Positions 27,290-39,902 of a stretch of DNA of 64,000 nt are shown piece by piece. Position 1 is the first letter of the stretch; each line of letters opens with the position of its first letter. The stretch comes from Liolophura sinensis. Its lineage: Eukaryota > Mollusca > Polyplacophora > Chitonida > Chitonidae. Under the pieces are notes generated by a model, which saw only the letters and a program-made list of their open reading frames with translations, searched no databases and had not been told where the DNA came from. The stretch lies in contig NC_088298.1 in the NCBI RefSeq assembly GCF_032854445.1, forward strand, positions 5,886,160-5,950,159. Reading direction: 5' to 3'. The position numbers and the translations under genes are program-made.

Positions 27290-29925
27290 GACAAACCTAC
27301 ACACTTCTTCCACACAGTGTATTTCTACATGTACATATACCCTAATTCTTCAACCTTCAATTACTGCACACACTTCTTCCACATAGTGTATTTCTACATG
27401 TACATATACCCTAATTCTTCAACCTTTTCAATTACTGCACACACTTCTTCCACATAGTGTGTTTCTATATGTCCATATACCCTAATTCTTCAACCTTTTC
27501 AATTACTGCACACACTTCTTCCACAGTGTATTTCTATAGGTACATATACCCTAATTCTTCAACCTTTTCAATTACTGCACACACTTCTTCCACATAACGT
27601 ATTTCTATAGGTACATATACCCTAATTCTTCAACCTTTTCAATTACTGCATACACTTCTTCCACATAGCATATTTCTATAGGTACATATACAGTAATTCT
27701 TCAACCTTTTCAATTACTGCACACACTTCTTCCACATAGCGTATTTCTATAGGTACATATACCCTAATTCTTCATCCTTTTCAATTACTGCACACACTTC
27801 TTCCACATAGTGTATTTCTATAGGTACATATACCCTAATTCTTCAACCTTTTCAATTACTGCACACACTTCTTCCACATAGTGTATTTCTATAGGTACAT
27901 ATACCCTAATTCTTCAACCTTTTCAATTACTGCACACACTTCTTCCACATAGTGTACTTCTATAGGTACATATACCCTAATTCTTCAACCTTTTCAATTA
28001 CTGCACACACTTCTTCCACATAGTGTATTTCTATAGGTACATATACCCTAATTCTTCAACCTTTTCAATTACTGCACACACTTCTTCCACATAGCGTATT
28101 TCTATAGGTACATATACCCTAATTCTTCAACCTTTTCAATTACTGCACACACTTCTTCCACATAGTGTATTTCTATAGGTACATATAACCTAATTCTTCA
28201 ACCTTTTCAATTACTGCACACACTTCTTCCACATAGTGTATTTCTATAGGTACATATAACCTAATTCTTCAACCTTTTCAATCACTGCACACACTTCTTC
28301 CACATAGTGTATTTCTATAGGTACATATACCCTAATTCTTCAACCTTTTCAATTACTGCACACACTTCTTCCACATAGTGTATTTCTATAGGTACATATA
28401 CCCTAATTCTTCATCCTTTTCAATTACTGCACACACTTCTTCCACATAGTGTATTTCTATAGGTACATATACCCTAATTCTTCAACCTTTTCAATTACTG
28501 CACACACTTCTTCCACATAGTGTATTTCTATAGGTACATATACCCTAATTCTTCAACCTTTTCAATTACTGCACACACTTCTTCCACATAGTGTATTTCT
28601 ATAGGTACATATACCCTAATTCTTCATCCTTTTCAATTACTGCACACACTTCTTCCACATAGTGTATTTCTATAGGTACATATACCCTAATTCTTCAACC
28701 TTTTCAATTACTGCACACACTTCTTCCACATAGTGTACTTCTATAGGTACATATACCCTAATTCTTCAACCTTTTCAATTACTGCACACACTTCTTCCAC
28801 ATAGTGTATTTCTATAGGTACATATACCCTAATTCTTCAACCTTTTCAATTACTGCACACACTTCTTCCACATAGTGTATTTCTATAGGTACATATACCC
28901 TAATTCTTCAACCTTTTCAATTACTGCACACACTTCTTCCACATAGTGTATTTCTATAGGTACATATAACCTAATTCTTCAACCTTTTCAATTACTGCAC
29001 ACACTTCTTCCACATAGCGTATTTCTATAGGTACATATACCCTAATTCTTCAACCTTTTCAATTACTGCACACACTTCTTCCACATAGCGTATTTCTATA
29101 GGTACATATAACCTAATTCTTCAACCTTTTCAATTACTGCACACACTTCTTCCACATAGTGTATTTCTATAGGTACATATAACCTAATTCTTCAACCTTT
29201 TCAATTACTGCACACACTTCTTCCACAGTGTATTTCTATAGGTACATATACCCTAATTCTTCAACCTTTTCAATTACTGCACACACTTCTTCCACATAGC
29301 GTATTTCTATAGGTACATATACCCTAATTCTTCAACCTTTTCAATTACTGCATACACTTCTTCCACATAGCGTATTTCTATAGGTACATATACCCTAATT
29401 CTTCAACCTTTTCAATTACTGCACACACTTCTTCCACATAGCGTATTTCTATAGGTACATATACCCTAATTCTTCATCCTTTTCAATTACTGCACACACT
29501 TCTTCCACATAGTGTATTTCTATAGGTACATATACCCTAATTCTTCAACCTTTTCAATTACTGCACACACTTCTTCCACATAGTGTATTTCTATAGGTAC
29601 ATATACCCTAATTCTTCAACCTTTTCAATTACTGCACACACTTCTTCCACATAGTGTACTTCTATAGGTACATATACCCTAATTCTTCAACCTTTTCAAT
29701 TACTGCACACACTTCTTCCACATAGTGTATTTCTATAGGTACATATACCCTAATTCTTCAACCTTTTCAATTACTGCACACACTTCTTCCACATAGTGTA
29801 TTTCTACATGTACATATACCCTAATTCTTCAACCTTTTCAATTACTGCACACACTTCTTCCACATAGTGTATTTCTATAGGTACATATAACCTAATTCTT
29901 CAACCTTTTCAATTACTGCAACCAA
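27290..29925. repeat. 71-bp satellite, about 37 copies
   Basis: Unit CCCTAATTCTTCAACCTTTT, CAATTACTGCACACACTTCT, TCCACATAGTGTATTTCTAT, AGGTACATATA. Units differ at a few sites: TAGTG or TAGCG, CAACC or CATCC, ATACCC or ATAACC, TATAGG or TACATG. The first and last units carry the TACATG variant. The CCTAATTCTTCAACCTTTTC motif also occurs singly in dispersed repeats. Confidence 0.97.
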
Positions 29926-30970
29926 TATTTTAACACATTCTGAGAAAACTACGGGTCACAGATAATCTGCACCGTTCTATTAAGCTGGCATCTGAAGCGA
30001 CACAAAAAAAATCATTTGGGGCGTCATTTTCACACTAACTGTATGCATAAATTCCACTGAAAAGAGTGTGATAGAGGCCGAAACAGTTGAAGATTTACGG
30101 TACGCGAAAATTCACTTAGAATACAGTAATTCACCCTACATTTCATTCAATTTTCTTTAATAAAAAAAAACAATACATGTAAATGTATTCCATTACTTAC
30201 ACACACAAGATATACTGTAATTCTAAACAAGAACAAAGCTTGCCCAACAACAGGAATTTTCATGTGCATGCAATGAATTGAATGGTTATTTAGAAACTGG
30301 TATATCATATATGCATTCAACAGAAGTTCACCTATACCCAGGCCGTTAGTTTTACAGTTGGAGATTGAAAATGAAAGATTATGGGCAGCTTTTTGTTGCC
30401 TGCTATGGTTATATTATTATCGAATTTTCATTATTTTTTGGAGTACAAGGCACCCGTGGAAAAGTAACCACTACCAGCTACAGTACCTGACATACAATTA
30501 AGTCATCGTTTTAAAATTGAGTTTTGGGTAAATTAGACAGCTACATGTACTATAATTATTTGCAAGGTGTTTATTCAAGCATATTCTGAAGGCTGTTAAT
30601 CTGTGTAGACCAACAAAATCATATTTTTGGTGAAGACCTGAAATTAGCCAATTCAACCAATGTAGTTTATCTCCAAAATCAAATCAAAAATGTATAATGC
30701 ATAAATTGCACTGAGAGTTCCTCTTTCATATGTCAAATTGTTGAGGAATGAGGGCACCTGCTCAGCAGTAACAGACTACAGGTAGCGTGGACACCCCTAC
30801 AGGTAAATTTGCATGTGCACATATCCTTGTTTCTGTAACCGTTTTAACATTATCATAAACAGTGTATGTAATAAACACATTATGGTTAGGACATGTGTAC
30901 CACTGTATTGGTTCCAATATTACTGGTGGTATTTCTACTTAACTGCCTACACAATTCAATACAGTACGTA
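29926..30970. other. Gene-free stretch with dispersed repeats
   Basis: 29,930-30,030 (ATTCTGAGAAAACTACGGG ... GACACAAAAAAAATCATTTG) has a relative at 31,260-31,360. 30,570-30,760 is a copy of dispersed repeat R1. No exon recognised. Confidence 0.6.
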
Positions 30971-31100
30971 ATTATTTATTTGATTGGTGTTTTACACCGT
31001 ACTCAAGAATATTTCACTTATATGACGGCGGCCAGCATTATGGGAGGAGGAGCCCGGGCAGAGAATGGGGGGAAACCCACGAGCGGGTTGCTAGCAGACC
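30970..31100 (-). mobile_element. SINE family A 3' fragment
   Basis: Minus strand: TTATTTGATTGGTGTTTTAC, ATGACGGCGGCCAGCATTAT, GGGAAACCCACGA, GTTGCTAGCAGACC. Confidence 0.88.
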
Positions 31101-31234
31101 TCAAAACAGTGTTGCCTTTCATATATATAAATACATGAATACTGGCCTGTTATTTTCCTGTATAGTGTAATATAGGTACACAAACTAACACAGACTGACA
31201 GACTGATTGGTCACGATTAAGTACTAATCCACAC

Positions 31235-31600
31235 CTACACTAATTCTCCAACCTTTTCAATATTTTGAAATATTCTGAGAGAACTATGGCTGTAGTAGAG
31301 AAATAATTTCCACAGTTTTATAAAGCTTGCATCTTTAGTGACACAAACAAATCATTTTTAGCATCGTTTTCATAACAGTTGTACCCTAATGGCACAACCT
31401 TTTCGCATATCAAAGAGCAACTTTCAGTGCAATTTATGCACATTTTTGTTTAATTTTTGAGACAAAACTACATTGGTTGAATTGGCCAGTTTCAGAGCTT
31501 CACAAAAAGTGTAATTTTATCAGTTAACACTGAAGAATACCTTCAGAACATGCTTGAATAAGCACCTGGCAAACAGGCCAAAAGCTGGAAGAATGACAGT
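31235..31600 (-). repeat. Dispersed repeat R1 with satellite-like edge
   Basis: Begins ACACTAATTCTCCAACCTTT then TTGAAATATTCTGAGAGAAC, the same order as the right border of the 71-bp satellite. It continues into the R1 body (AGAGCAACTTTCAGTGC, GTAATTTTATCAGTTAACAC). Confidence 0.7.
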
Positions 31601-32071
31601 ATGCATACATTCCACTGCAAAAAAGTGCTCTAGTGCTTGAGAAGGTTGGAGATTTTATACAGTGTATAGACTGAGAATGCCATAAACATGTACAGTACAG
31701 AGAAAACATAACAGTACAATGACATAAGAGCATTCATACACCCCACAATGCAAGACCTGTGCATTTGTAACAGGCCTACAGTGTGACCACATGTGCAAAG
31801 TGCAGTCCACAGATAAAGTAACAGTACAGAGAAATACACAGTATCTCACGTCTGCCAAATATGGGTATAAATACAGTAAGAGACAAACAACAACGATGAT
31901 AATGTGGATCTTCAACCCACAGCTACTGTGGGTCATCCAGGCTAAGCTAGCCTTCAAGATGTGGCCATGTGACAGAGAGGTCAGGCCTGAGCAGTGTTTA
32001 TCACTGCATGGCTGGTGTACAGGGTTTGTGCTTATAGCAGGAGTGAAGGGTTGTGCCTGGCTAGCTGCACG

Positions 32072-32082
32072 GCCGCCATTTT
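32072..32082 (-). promoter_or_regulatory. YY1-type motif AAAATGGCGGC
   Basis: Minus-strand CAAAATGGCGGCCGTG, the orientation in which YY1-type elements sit near starts of animal housekeeping transcripts. It would suit a minus-strand transcript such as an upstream SETD2 exon. No matching donor was found just downstream, so the site is only a candidate. Confidence 0.35.
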
Positions 32083-32219
32083 GTTTTGTCTGCTCTGGCT
32101 ATAGCATATATAGAGAAGTGCCCCCAGCCTAGGAAAACTAGACAATTCTGTCTCTTTGAACGCGGACATCTTTGCTGAGCAGCTGGCTACAAGCTGGCTT
32201 GATTGATTGTGCATTGAGT

Positions 32220-34235
32220 GTACTGTTGTATGCTTGCATACGGCAGAATTTCACACAAACTGTTCATTGTGAGAGGCCTGGTTTGTTGGTTAATTAGCTT
32301 TCCATGTATATCATCACAGACATACTATGTACCTTTCACTGACATCATGCTTCAAATTTAACAAAGGTATAACCCAGGCTCTCAAGAAAAAAATAAAAAA
32401 CAAGACAACACAGAAAAAAGGGTGCTTCAATCTAAATTATTTATCCACTTCCTTGATTAAAAGAGAAAAACTGAACACTGCACAGTAATGAAATTCAGGC
32501 ATCACCAGGTGAAATTGAATTCAAGAGACAAAAATCAGCCTGAAACCACATCATATGTAACAAACTCATTTCTTGCCATCGATTCCATTATGATGTTATG
32601 TGTTACAAATTTGAAGATGTCACTGACCTGTTTTATTTTTGTTGTGATTCCCGCACAGAGGCTGCTGGCTTGTATAGGGGATTGGAACTATCGCCTTGAA
32701 AAACAGAAACGAAATACATTTACAAATTTCTGAAGAAAACATGTCTGTTTCAAATATCAAATGACAGGTCAGAGATAATGTATTTTACATGTGATGCTTA
32801 CTATGTACTTTTTTTAAATATCAGGACAAAAATACAATTACCTAAAACTGCAAGAAACTGAAAACATAGATTAATAACATAAATATCATTTCTCTTGTAC
32901 ATTAATCAGCCCATAATATCATGCACAGTTTAATAAAAATAATAATAATAATTTTTTTCATTTTTTATTTTAATAATTAATGGCTCGGATCAGAGAGGGC
33001 AATATTATTATCACATGCTGTCTGATGTTATCATCTGACTGTGGACTTTACCAGCACTCACATGCATGTGCTAGGATTTAAGTTTATGATACAAACCAGC
33101 CATCAATGTAAAGCAAATTTTGATCAATTGAAAATGTACAATCTATACATTAACATTAATGATGAAACAGGGCTGTAAAGTGGAAAAATATCAAGTGGTC
33201 AAAAGATTGGTTCACAAGAAAATTAATACCGAAATAAAATATGCTTAGTATCATCATTTGTCTTTTTTCTTTGAGTCATGGCTACTATTTTTTTTTCTTT
33301 AAATATTTAATGGTTGCTATATTTTCATTGGACCACAATTAACATTTTTCAACTTGAGTTTGTATTGTTGCATTCACAACATTTTAACACTAACAGGGTG
33401 TGTAATTTTCTTATCCTTTATTATTGAGACCGCTAAACAAATGCCTGCTGTTACACGCTGTGCTTAAAAACCACTGTCAAATACGCTCATAATGACATCT
33501 TTCAAATAATCTGAAATCATGTACAGTAGTTTGTTCAGAGTCAGCGCTATTGGCACATATCATGCTTCAGAAAACTATTCCTAAATGATTCAAACAAACC
33601 TTCCTTATTTTAAATTGGGACAATTAAGAAAATATATGTTTTAATTCATGATCAAATAATGTCAGGTAAAGTGTTTATGCAGACCAAACTAGATGTGACA
33701 TCAACAGAAAAGATTGAGCAATACAGGTACCCCAGTGTAATTCAACGATAAGGGTAAATTTCAACTACCTGACAAAAAAGGGGCATGGTGGCAAGAAAAT
33801 TAACATCAAATAATTGCACATAGTGTAAATTTACCACTTGTAGTGTGAATATTCAATATTCAAATGAATATTCATAAAAGTGCAGAAACTGTTGATTGAA
33901 AGACAATAAAGACATTAAAAATTTCCACTGATTCAAAATTTCCACATCTCCAATTCAAAGATCTTTTGAATCAGGAAAACTACATCAGTATTGTTGTAAA
34001 ACAAACGAGGCATTCAAAGAATACCTGTAGTTGGCCTGATCGAGCAGTTCCTGTGATAGGTTATGTGATAGGTTCAAACATGGACCTCTACACCCAAAAA
34101 CGAAACTAAAGTAGCATGATTCACGCTGTCACACACACACAATACAAAACTAGATGTGGCATTCCACTTCTGACATCAACAGAAATGACTGAGCAACACC
34201 GGCACCCCTGTGTGATTCAACATTGAGTACGGCAT
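32220..34235. other. Gene-free stretch
   Basis: AT-rich sequence with short homopolymer and (AAT)n runs near 32,940. Sequences near 33,680-33,760 and 34,145-34,230 resemble each other (GATGTG, ACATCAACAGAAA, GAGCAA), a diverged duplication. No exon recognised with confidence. Confidence 0.5.
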
Positions 34236-34237
34236 TA

Positions 34238-34396
34238 ATTTATATATTTATTTGATCGGTGTTCTACGTCGTACTCGAGAACATTTCACTTATCCTATGG
34301 AGACCATCATTATGGTGGGAGATAACAAAGGGAAACCCTCGACCATCTGCAGGTTGCTGGCAGACCTTCCCAGGTACAGCTGGAGGAGTATGGCAT
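34238..34396 (-). mobile_element. SINE family A 3' half
   Basis: Minus strand: TATTTATTTGATCGGTGTTC, GGAAACCCTCGACCATCTGC, AGGTTGCTGGCAGACCTTCC. Confidence 0.85.
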
Positions 34397-34399
34397 TGA

Positions 34400-35260
34400 G
34401 CAACGATCAAATAAATTCATACGTCAGTAAATCATTTTTTAGATTTTAATAATACAGAATTAACTTCTTGTAACGTCACACTACTGACTAGCGTGCATTG
34501 CTTCACCCAGACTTTTAGGCAATGACAGAAGCGAATTAGATGATAAATTTGTTTGTTTGTTCGATCATGGTTTACAGTCACTTTTAATATTATTTCAGTC
34601 ATATTACGATACCAACCAGAGCTGATATACTTATATAGTATACTGCCTCAATGCAACACCATGCTGAAGACACCCTGCCCTGTCTCATTAGACTCACTGG
34701 CCGACTTCCGGTTGAAAACTGTGGAAGCTCGCCGTTGGTCGAAGTTGTGACATCACAACTGGTTTTGAAATGTCCATTTTTCAAAAACATATTCTGGTCT
34801 ATTTTGAGCCCTGATTCCAGATCTGATTTTATTTTTAGCCTCTGTAACTTTTTAAGTCAAAAACACTAAAATTTAGTCGCGTAATTTCAAGGACATGTAA
34901 CTCGAGAACTATGGGAGCAATAAAAGTGAACCTAACACTAAATTGTAGCCCAAGACATGCTCTTTCTGTTACGTGTGAAGGAATTTGACCTACAACTAAC
35001 TGTTTTCTCGCCAGAAGGGTTTAAATGACACCACCATGTTTTTTTTCTTCACAAATACATTTCTATCCTATTGATTTAACATTGAGTTAGATGGCATCTG
35101 GGCAGATATATAATCTGTCGAATTGCTTGAATCTCCTGCACTGTCAATGACTTCACAAAGGCGTGCGTTTGGATATAGTTCAGTTGTCTCACATTTGACA
35201 GCGTACTATGATAGCTACGAGACAAACGATCTGGACCATGGCTGAAACTGCTTTGTAGTT
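34400..35260. other. Gene-free stretch
   Basis: No splice-bounded open frame, RNA gene or known repeat recognised. Confidence 0.5.
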
Positions 35261-35265
35261 CTAGT

Positions 35266-35390
35266 TATTTTGATTTTTTATTCATGCCATATTCAAGTAC
35301 ATTTCACTTAAATATGTAACGGTAGCAGCCAGCATAAATATGGAGGAAGGAAAACTAGCTGAGCCTGGGGGATAGCCCACAATGTATATA
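35266..35390 (-). mobile_element. SINE family A, strongly diverged fragment
   Basis: ATTCATGCCATATTCAAGTA, CATTTCACTTA, GCAGCCAGCATAAATATGGA, GAGCCTGGGGGATAGCCCAC. Confidence 0.6.
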
Positions 35391-36795
35391 TCTTTCCATC
35401 CTCTTTTCAAATGTTGAACTAAGCAAGTTGTTCAGGTCGTTCAAAACTGTTTTAAAACTTAGATTTAACTGTAAGCCAAGTCTTCAATTTTGTACTTAAT
35501 CAAAAAATAATTGCATAACAGTCTATTAAATATGAACTAAATCTTCTGCTCTTGTACTTTGATCTTGGACAACTGCACTGGCTGCTGAAATTGGCTTAAG
35601 TCTTAAATATGCACCCGACTTAATACCAGTATTAGCTAACACACTCGGCTCAGGGCCTTAAATTTCATCAAAACTTCTTGACTGCGCTAAACTTGAGTAG
35701 CAAATTAAAATAGCTATACATTTCACTTTTAAATCCTACTGATTTTGCTTACTGAATGACACGAGAAAACCATGTTAGATGTTGTGTTTACATAAACTCA
35801 TTCAGTTTGCATATGCCAGCATCATATATACGATGGTCTAAAGAAATAGTATGGTTTAACCAAATAAAACAAAGCATTCAGAAAATACTGGAACAGATCA
35901 CCTGATTGAGCAGTTTGTAAAACTACATAATGTTCAAGTCATGTGATACATTCAAATATTGACCTCTAAACCAAAAAAATAAAAAAAAAATGACACTGTC
36001 ATACACAGATATTATCCTGTAATTATACAGTACTAAGATCTTGTCATTAAATCAACAAGAAAGACCACAATTATCACACTGCCACAAAAAGCAGCAATAA
36101 AAAAATCAAAGCGTCAGTGATGATATTGCTGCGAACAAATATTACACCCTGAGGACCCAACCTTCACGAGTCAATAGTCACAACTATCACTGTTTATCAT
36201 AGGCATAAGGATTGCAGAGCAGTGACTTCATATGTTATGGGTTGGGAATCACTGTGGTGGTAAAAAGACACTGTGGGGGGAGTTCACAAATTTACAACAG
36301 GGGTCTCTGATATACTAATCTCGAACTGCATTTGGCAGTCCATGCATTATGGGAGGCCACTGCAACCCTGTGAACTGCTGAGCAAAATGTTGAGCTATGC
36401 AGTAAAAGATCTTGGTCTTTGATATGCAATGCCCGCTACTGATGATTGGCTATCTGTGTACTATGGGTGGCCACTGCAACCCCATGATTGGCCAAAAACT
36501 TTAACCAAACTGCAAACCTCACTGGCCAGCAACAGCATCTGATCCCCCTTCTCATAATACCTCTCCTTACTTCCTAAGACGAGCTAAAAATGTATTTAAA
36601 ATGCTGACATCTCCAGTTTCTTCCATCACCTACACGTACTAAATGTTGGGGTCCTATAAATCTATTTGACAAGAAAATCCGCTATTAGCAGATATGACTT
36701 CCCAGACTGACAAATAGATACCAGTGAAAAATACTGGCTCCAGTGAAACAGAGAAGACATAAACCAGCCACAAAGCACTGGCTCCCATGATATTA

Positions 36796-37012
36796 TTTCA
36801 TTTCTTTAATGGGTGTTTTATGCTGCACTCAAGAATATTTCATTTTTACCAGCAATATGGCAGGAGGAAACCAGGCAGAGCAGGTTGGTGACAGTTCTTC
36901 CCAAGTATGAGCAGAGAGGAAGCCAGCATGAGCTGGACTTGAACTCACAGCCACCGCATTGGTGAAAGGCTCCTTGGTGATGGCACCACAGTGGTATGCT
37001 AACCACAGTCCA
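36796..37012 (-). mobile_element. SINE family A, nearly full-length but internally deleted
   Basis: Minus strand: GGGTGTTTTATGCTGCACTC, GGAGGAAACCAGGCAGAGCA, CAGCATGAGCTGGACTTGAA, ATTGGTGAAAGGCTCC, and a decayed head (TATGCTAACCACAG). Confidence 0.8.
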
Positions 37013-37019
37013 GTCTATA

Positions 37020-37948
37020 CGTGCAGTGAATGATTTTCATAAATGCACACAGCACTATACCATGAAAAAATGCTTTCCATTATGAAAGCTAGATGCAGCT
37101 AGCTGCAGTATATTGTGGTTGTTCCTGTCTGGATGGTTAGTTAGGTTGGTTGAAAAGTCAGGAAAGTGGGGCAAGCTGGTGTTGCGCTGGTGTTAGGCTT
37201 GGCAAAATTTTGTTTGGCCAAAGATGGCCCCAAACAAATGTCAGAGCGCTCTCCTTTTAAAAAGTTGATGCAGTTGCATGTGGCAATTTGTCACAGCTTT
37301 TGAAACAAAATTTACTCACCAAATACATGTACTTCTAATGCATGGGTTGAAGTTCGCAGACACTTATGTTGCTTGTAAACCTTTTCATCTGTCGATTTAT
37401 CACAAGCACTATGGTTATTTCTTGGGATTTCTTAGGATTCCTTGGCAATGCTCAAAGACACCCATTGTTCTGACAGCCTTGACATACTTGACAAGGGCAG
37501 GTAACTGCATCAGGTTTTTATATGGAGCGTGCTCTGACATTGGTTTTCGGGGCATCCTTGGCCTAACGTTATTTTTACTGGCACGTCACTTGTTTACTAT
37601 TAGGACTGTACTCAAAAACTGAGTATACAAAAGCCATTTTCATACACAGTGCAATCTTTTCAATTAGTAATGAGACAAGGTTTGATGTATTTTGTTGTGT
37701 TAAGTATTAAAGTCACACAAAGATAAAAAAAAATAATAACAAGAAAATGAAGTAAACTGTGAAAACCTCACAATATTACTTTCCTTTCACCATGCAGACA
37801 GAGAGTCTACTTGGCAGTGGTTTGTTAACAAGCTAAAATGTGAAACACATTTCTGCACTAAAAAAAATAACAGTGTGGCAGTAGATACCCTAAAGAATTT
37901 GTCTCACAGCAGTTAAAATCTACGAATGCATTTAACAAAAGAACTTAC
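37020..37948. other. Gene-free stretch
   Basis: A 114-codon open frame (37,278-37,622, plus) is present but lacks convincing splice sites or a recognisable family, so it is not called. Confidence 0.5.
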
Positions 37949-38057
37949 CTTGTAGAGAAAATTTACAGTGCAGATCAGAATGCCAAGTCTCCCACATGTA
38001 TGGTACTATGGCATCTTTAAATCTGTTCAGTTTGCATCCTGTTGGTGAACAACCTAG
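37949..38057 (-). CDS. Unassigned minus-strand exon
   Basis: 109 nt between ATTTTGCAG (38,058) and CAAG|GTAAGT (37,948), both strong sites. Only one of three frames is open, and it is open throughout (36 codons): LGCSPTGCKLNRFKDAIVPY, then MWETWHSDLHCKFSLQ. No family recognised. It could be an internal exon of an unknown gene or a 5' UTR exon of SETD2, whose start exon (21,599) needs an upstream exon on this strand. Confidence 0.5.
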
Positions 38058-38374
38058 CTGCAAAATAAATCAACTTTAATTTTAAAGTGACATTGTCACC
38101 CAGATATTAAGTATTTTTGCGTTATTACAGAATGACATGAGCATTGGATATTTTTCTTAAGTAAAAGTGACAAGTTTTTCATTAATCCTACCTCCAGCAT
38201 TGCACAATAAGTGAATGTTTAAAAATAATAAAAAAAAATGAAAACTTAAAATTTTGCCAGAATATTTAAATGAGGTGCTGTCAATTCATTTGAAATGAAG
38301 CATGCGCACAGCGCTTGGTAAACTTCATGTGTAAACAAACATAGCTGATTACACAAGTAAAAGAAGAACTTACA

Positions 38375-38510
38375 GCTCGATCGTGACAAGATCGGCCAAA
38401 AGGAGGCGTTAAAAAGAGCTCAACAGGTTGACAAGCAAATCTAGAGTTGTAATTGGTGGTCAGTTTAAACGGTGGAGAACAATGAAGAAAGATAAGGGTC
38501 TCACGTAGCT
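38375..38510 (-). other. Probable exon upstream of the unassigned exon
   Basis: The donor CGAGCT|GTAAGT at 38,373 lies 316 bases before the acceptor of the 37,949-38,057 exon. The same frame is open across the junction for about 46 codons upstream (ending PPFGRSCHDRA) until an in-frame TAG. No ATG occurs in that frame, so either another acceptor exists inside or the exon is non-coding. The left boundary given is approximate. Confidence 0.4.
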
Positions 38511-38764
38511 CGAAGATGTCGAAAAACTACTGTAGTAGGTGCAAATGTTGTTGTTGTTGTGAGAAGAGGATGTTAAACTTCGAAGAGACACATGTTTCTG
38601 ACTCTTAGTTTAATGAGAAGATTATTCAAAACCTTTTCTAAATGCTGTTTAAGCTGCTGTACTATGCATGTATCTATGTGTATCAATATTCAAAATTATC
38701 CGAGTTTGTCAACTGATTGAAAGTAGGTATCATAGGAACTTCTGTACACTATGCATACGCTTCA

Positions 38765-38890
38765 CACCCTTCCGGCTAAATATTAATGAGGTAAAATGGC
38801 CAGTTCTCTTTATGTTGAATTCAAATAACGACAGAACTTTATTAATGAGGCAAAATGGCCAGTTCTCTATATGCTGAATTCCAATAATGG
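38765..38890. repeat. Tandem duplication of about 62 bp
   Basis: Two copies of ATTAATGAGG(T/C)AAAATGGC, CAGTTCTCT(T/A)TATG, TGAATTC(A/C)AATAA. Confidence 0.9.
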
Positions 38891-39735
38891 CTGGACTTCT
38901 CCAGACTCGAACAAACTACACACTCAATGAATATGTTTTATTTCAATGTGAGTGATTTAGTTTATGAACGAACTTTATAACTTCGTTTAAACGTCCCACT
39001 CATAACTGGTTGACAAATCAAATTTTGGGACACAATGTCACTGTATTAACAGTTCAATTTGACAAGCTTTACTTAGCTGAACTGTACACAGGAGCATGAC
39101 TACACAACACCATTGCGGAGGAGAGTGCTTTGCAAAGAGAGCTCAGAAAATCCAAGCAAAACTATTATTGTTGGGTAAACTCCTTATCCCACTGTTGCAA
39201 AACTTTTGTCAATGGTCTCCAAGAAGGGTAATTTCTGGGCGTTCTCAGAATGCCACAGAGCCGTGTGTTTCGTTAAATCCGTGTAAGGCTCCAAGCCACG
39301 GACATTTGCCATGCTTCTCCCCACTGGTCCAGCCGGCAGAGCGCTTGGCGTTGTTTATGTTTTGAGATCGTCTCTTTTCACCTTTACTCACTCAAACGTT
39401 CCAGTTGTCGCCGTCTTCTGTCTTCTTCTCCTTAATTTCAGAGATCTTCTTTAAACCACCCGTTCACGTTCGACATTTTTAGCATTCGTCAGAACAAATT
39501 TAGCTTTCCAACAACATTTGCTTCTTGCTGGGCTTTCCCCCGAACCATCTCGCGACCCAAACAGCCTCGTTCTCGCGTTGACAAAAAGTAGGTCATGTTT
39601 TACTTTTTCAAATTCAGTCAAATTTCTCGTACATTTATTGCCAAATGTATTTTCAAGAAATTGTCGAGACACGTTACCTTTGTTTTTTGTTTTAATTTTT
39701 TTTTAGGAAATGCGTAAATGTCTAAAAATAATTAC

Positions 39736-39755
39736 TGACGTCATTGGTGACGTCA
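39736..39755 (+). promoter_or_regulatory. Two perfect CRE palindromes upstream of eIF1
   Basis: TGACGTCA at 39,736-39,743 and again at 39,748-39,755, start to start 12 bp, about 150 bases before the eIF1 ATG. TGACGTCA is the binding site for CREB/ATF bZIP factors. The position fits a core-promoter element of eIF1, possibly shared with a minus-strand transcript starting to the left. Confidence 0.7.
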
Positions 39756-39902
39756 CTGCTTGGTTCCCATATCTTCCTGCTTGATTCAGCTTTGTCGCAG
39801 TATTAGGCGTAGCCGATTTCAATCCGTGTACTTCTCAGCATCCGCCGCGTCTTCACCAACTATTTAACCACACTTTTCGGGAAGTTTTCTCCTGACTGCT
39901 AT
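39756..39902 (+). promoter_or_regulatory. eIF1 core promoter and 5' UTR
   Basis: Region between the CRE pair and the ATG. It contains a pyrimidine-rich GTACTTCTCAG and CCGCCGCGTCTTCACC and no ATG in the last 100 bases, as expected for a short 5' UTR. The exact start site cannot be read. Confidence 0.5.

Noticed and set aside
27290..29925. CRISPR-like array
   Set aside because: Direct tandem repeats without spacers, in a clearly eukaryotic setting.
34026..34085. Possible minus-strand exon (CLNLSHNLSQELLDQANY) in phase with the 37,949 exon
   Set aside because: A diverged copy at about 35,880-35,950 shows it belongs to a duplicated repeat. The acceptor is poor.
37278..37622. 114-codon plus-strand open frame
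   Set aside because: No splice context or recognisable motif; length is within chance for this much AT-rich sequence.
39187..39312. Minus-strand ATG frame of 42 codons (MANVRGLEPYTDLTKHTALW...) with a good start context near the eIF1 promoter
   Set aside because: Short, and the only nearby donor (ACA|GTGGGA) is poor. It could be the first exon of the unassigned minus-strand transcript, but this is not supportable from sequence alone.
39451..39672. 73-codon minus-strand frame next to the CRE pair
   Set aside because: No donor matched to the exons at 38 kb and no family recognised.
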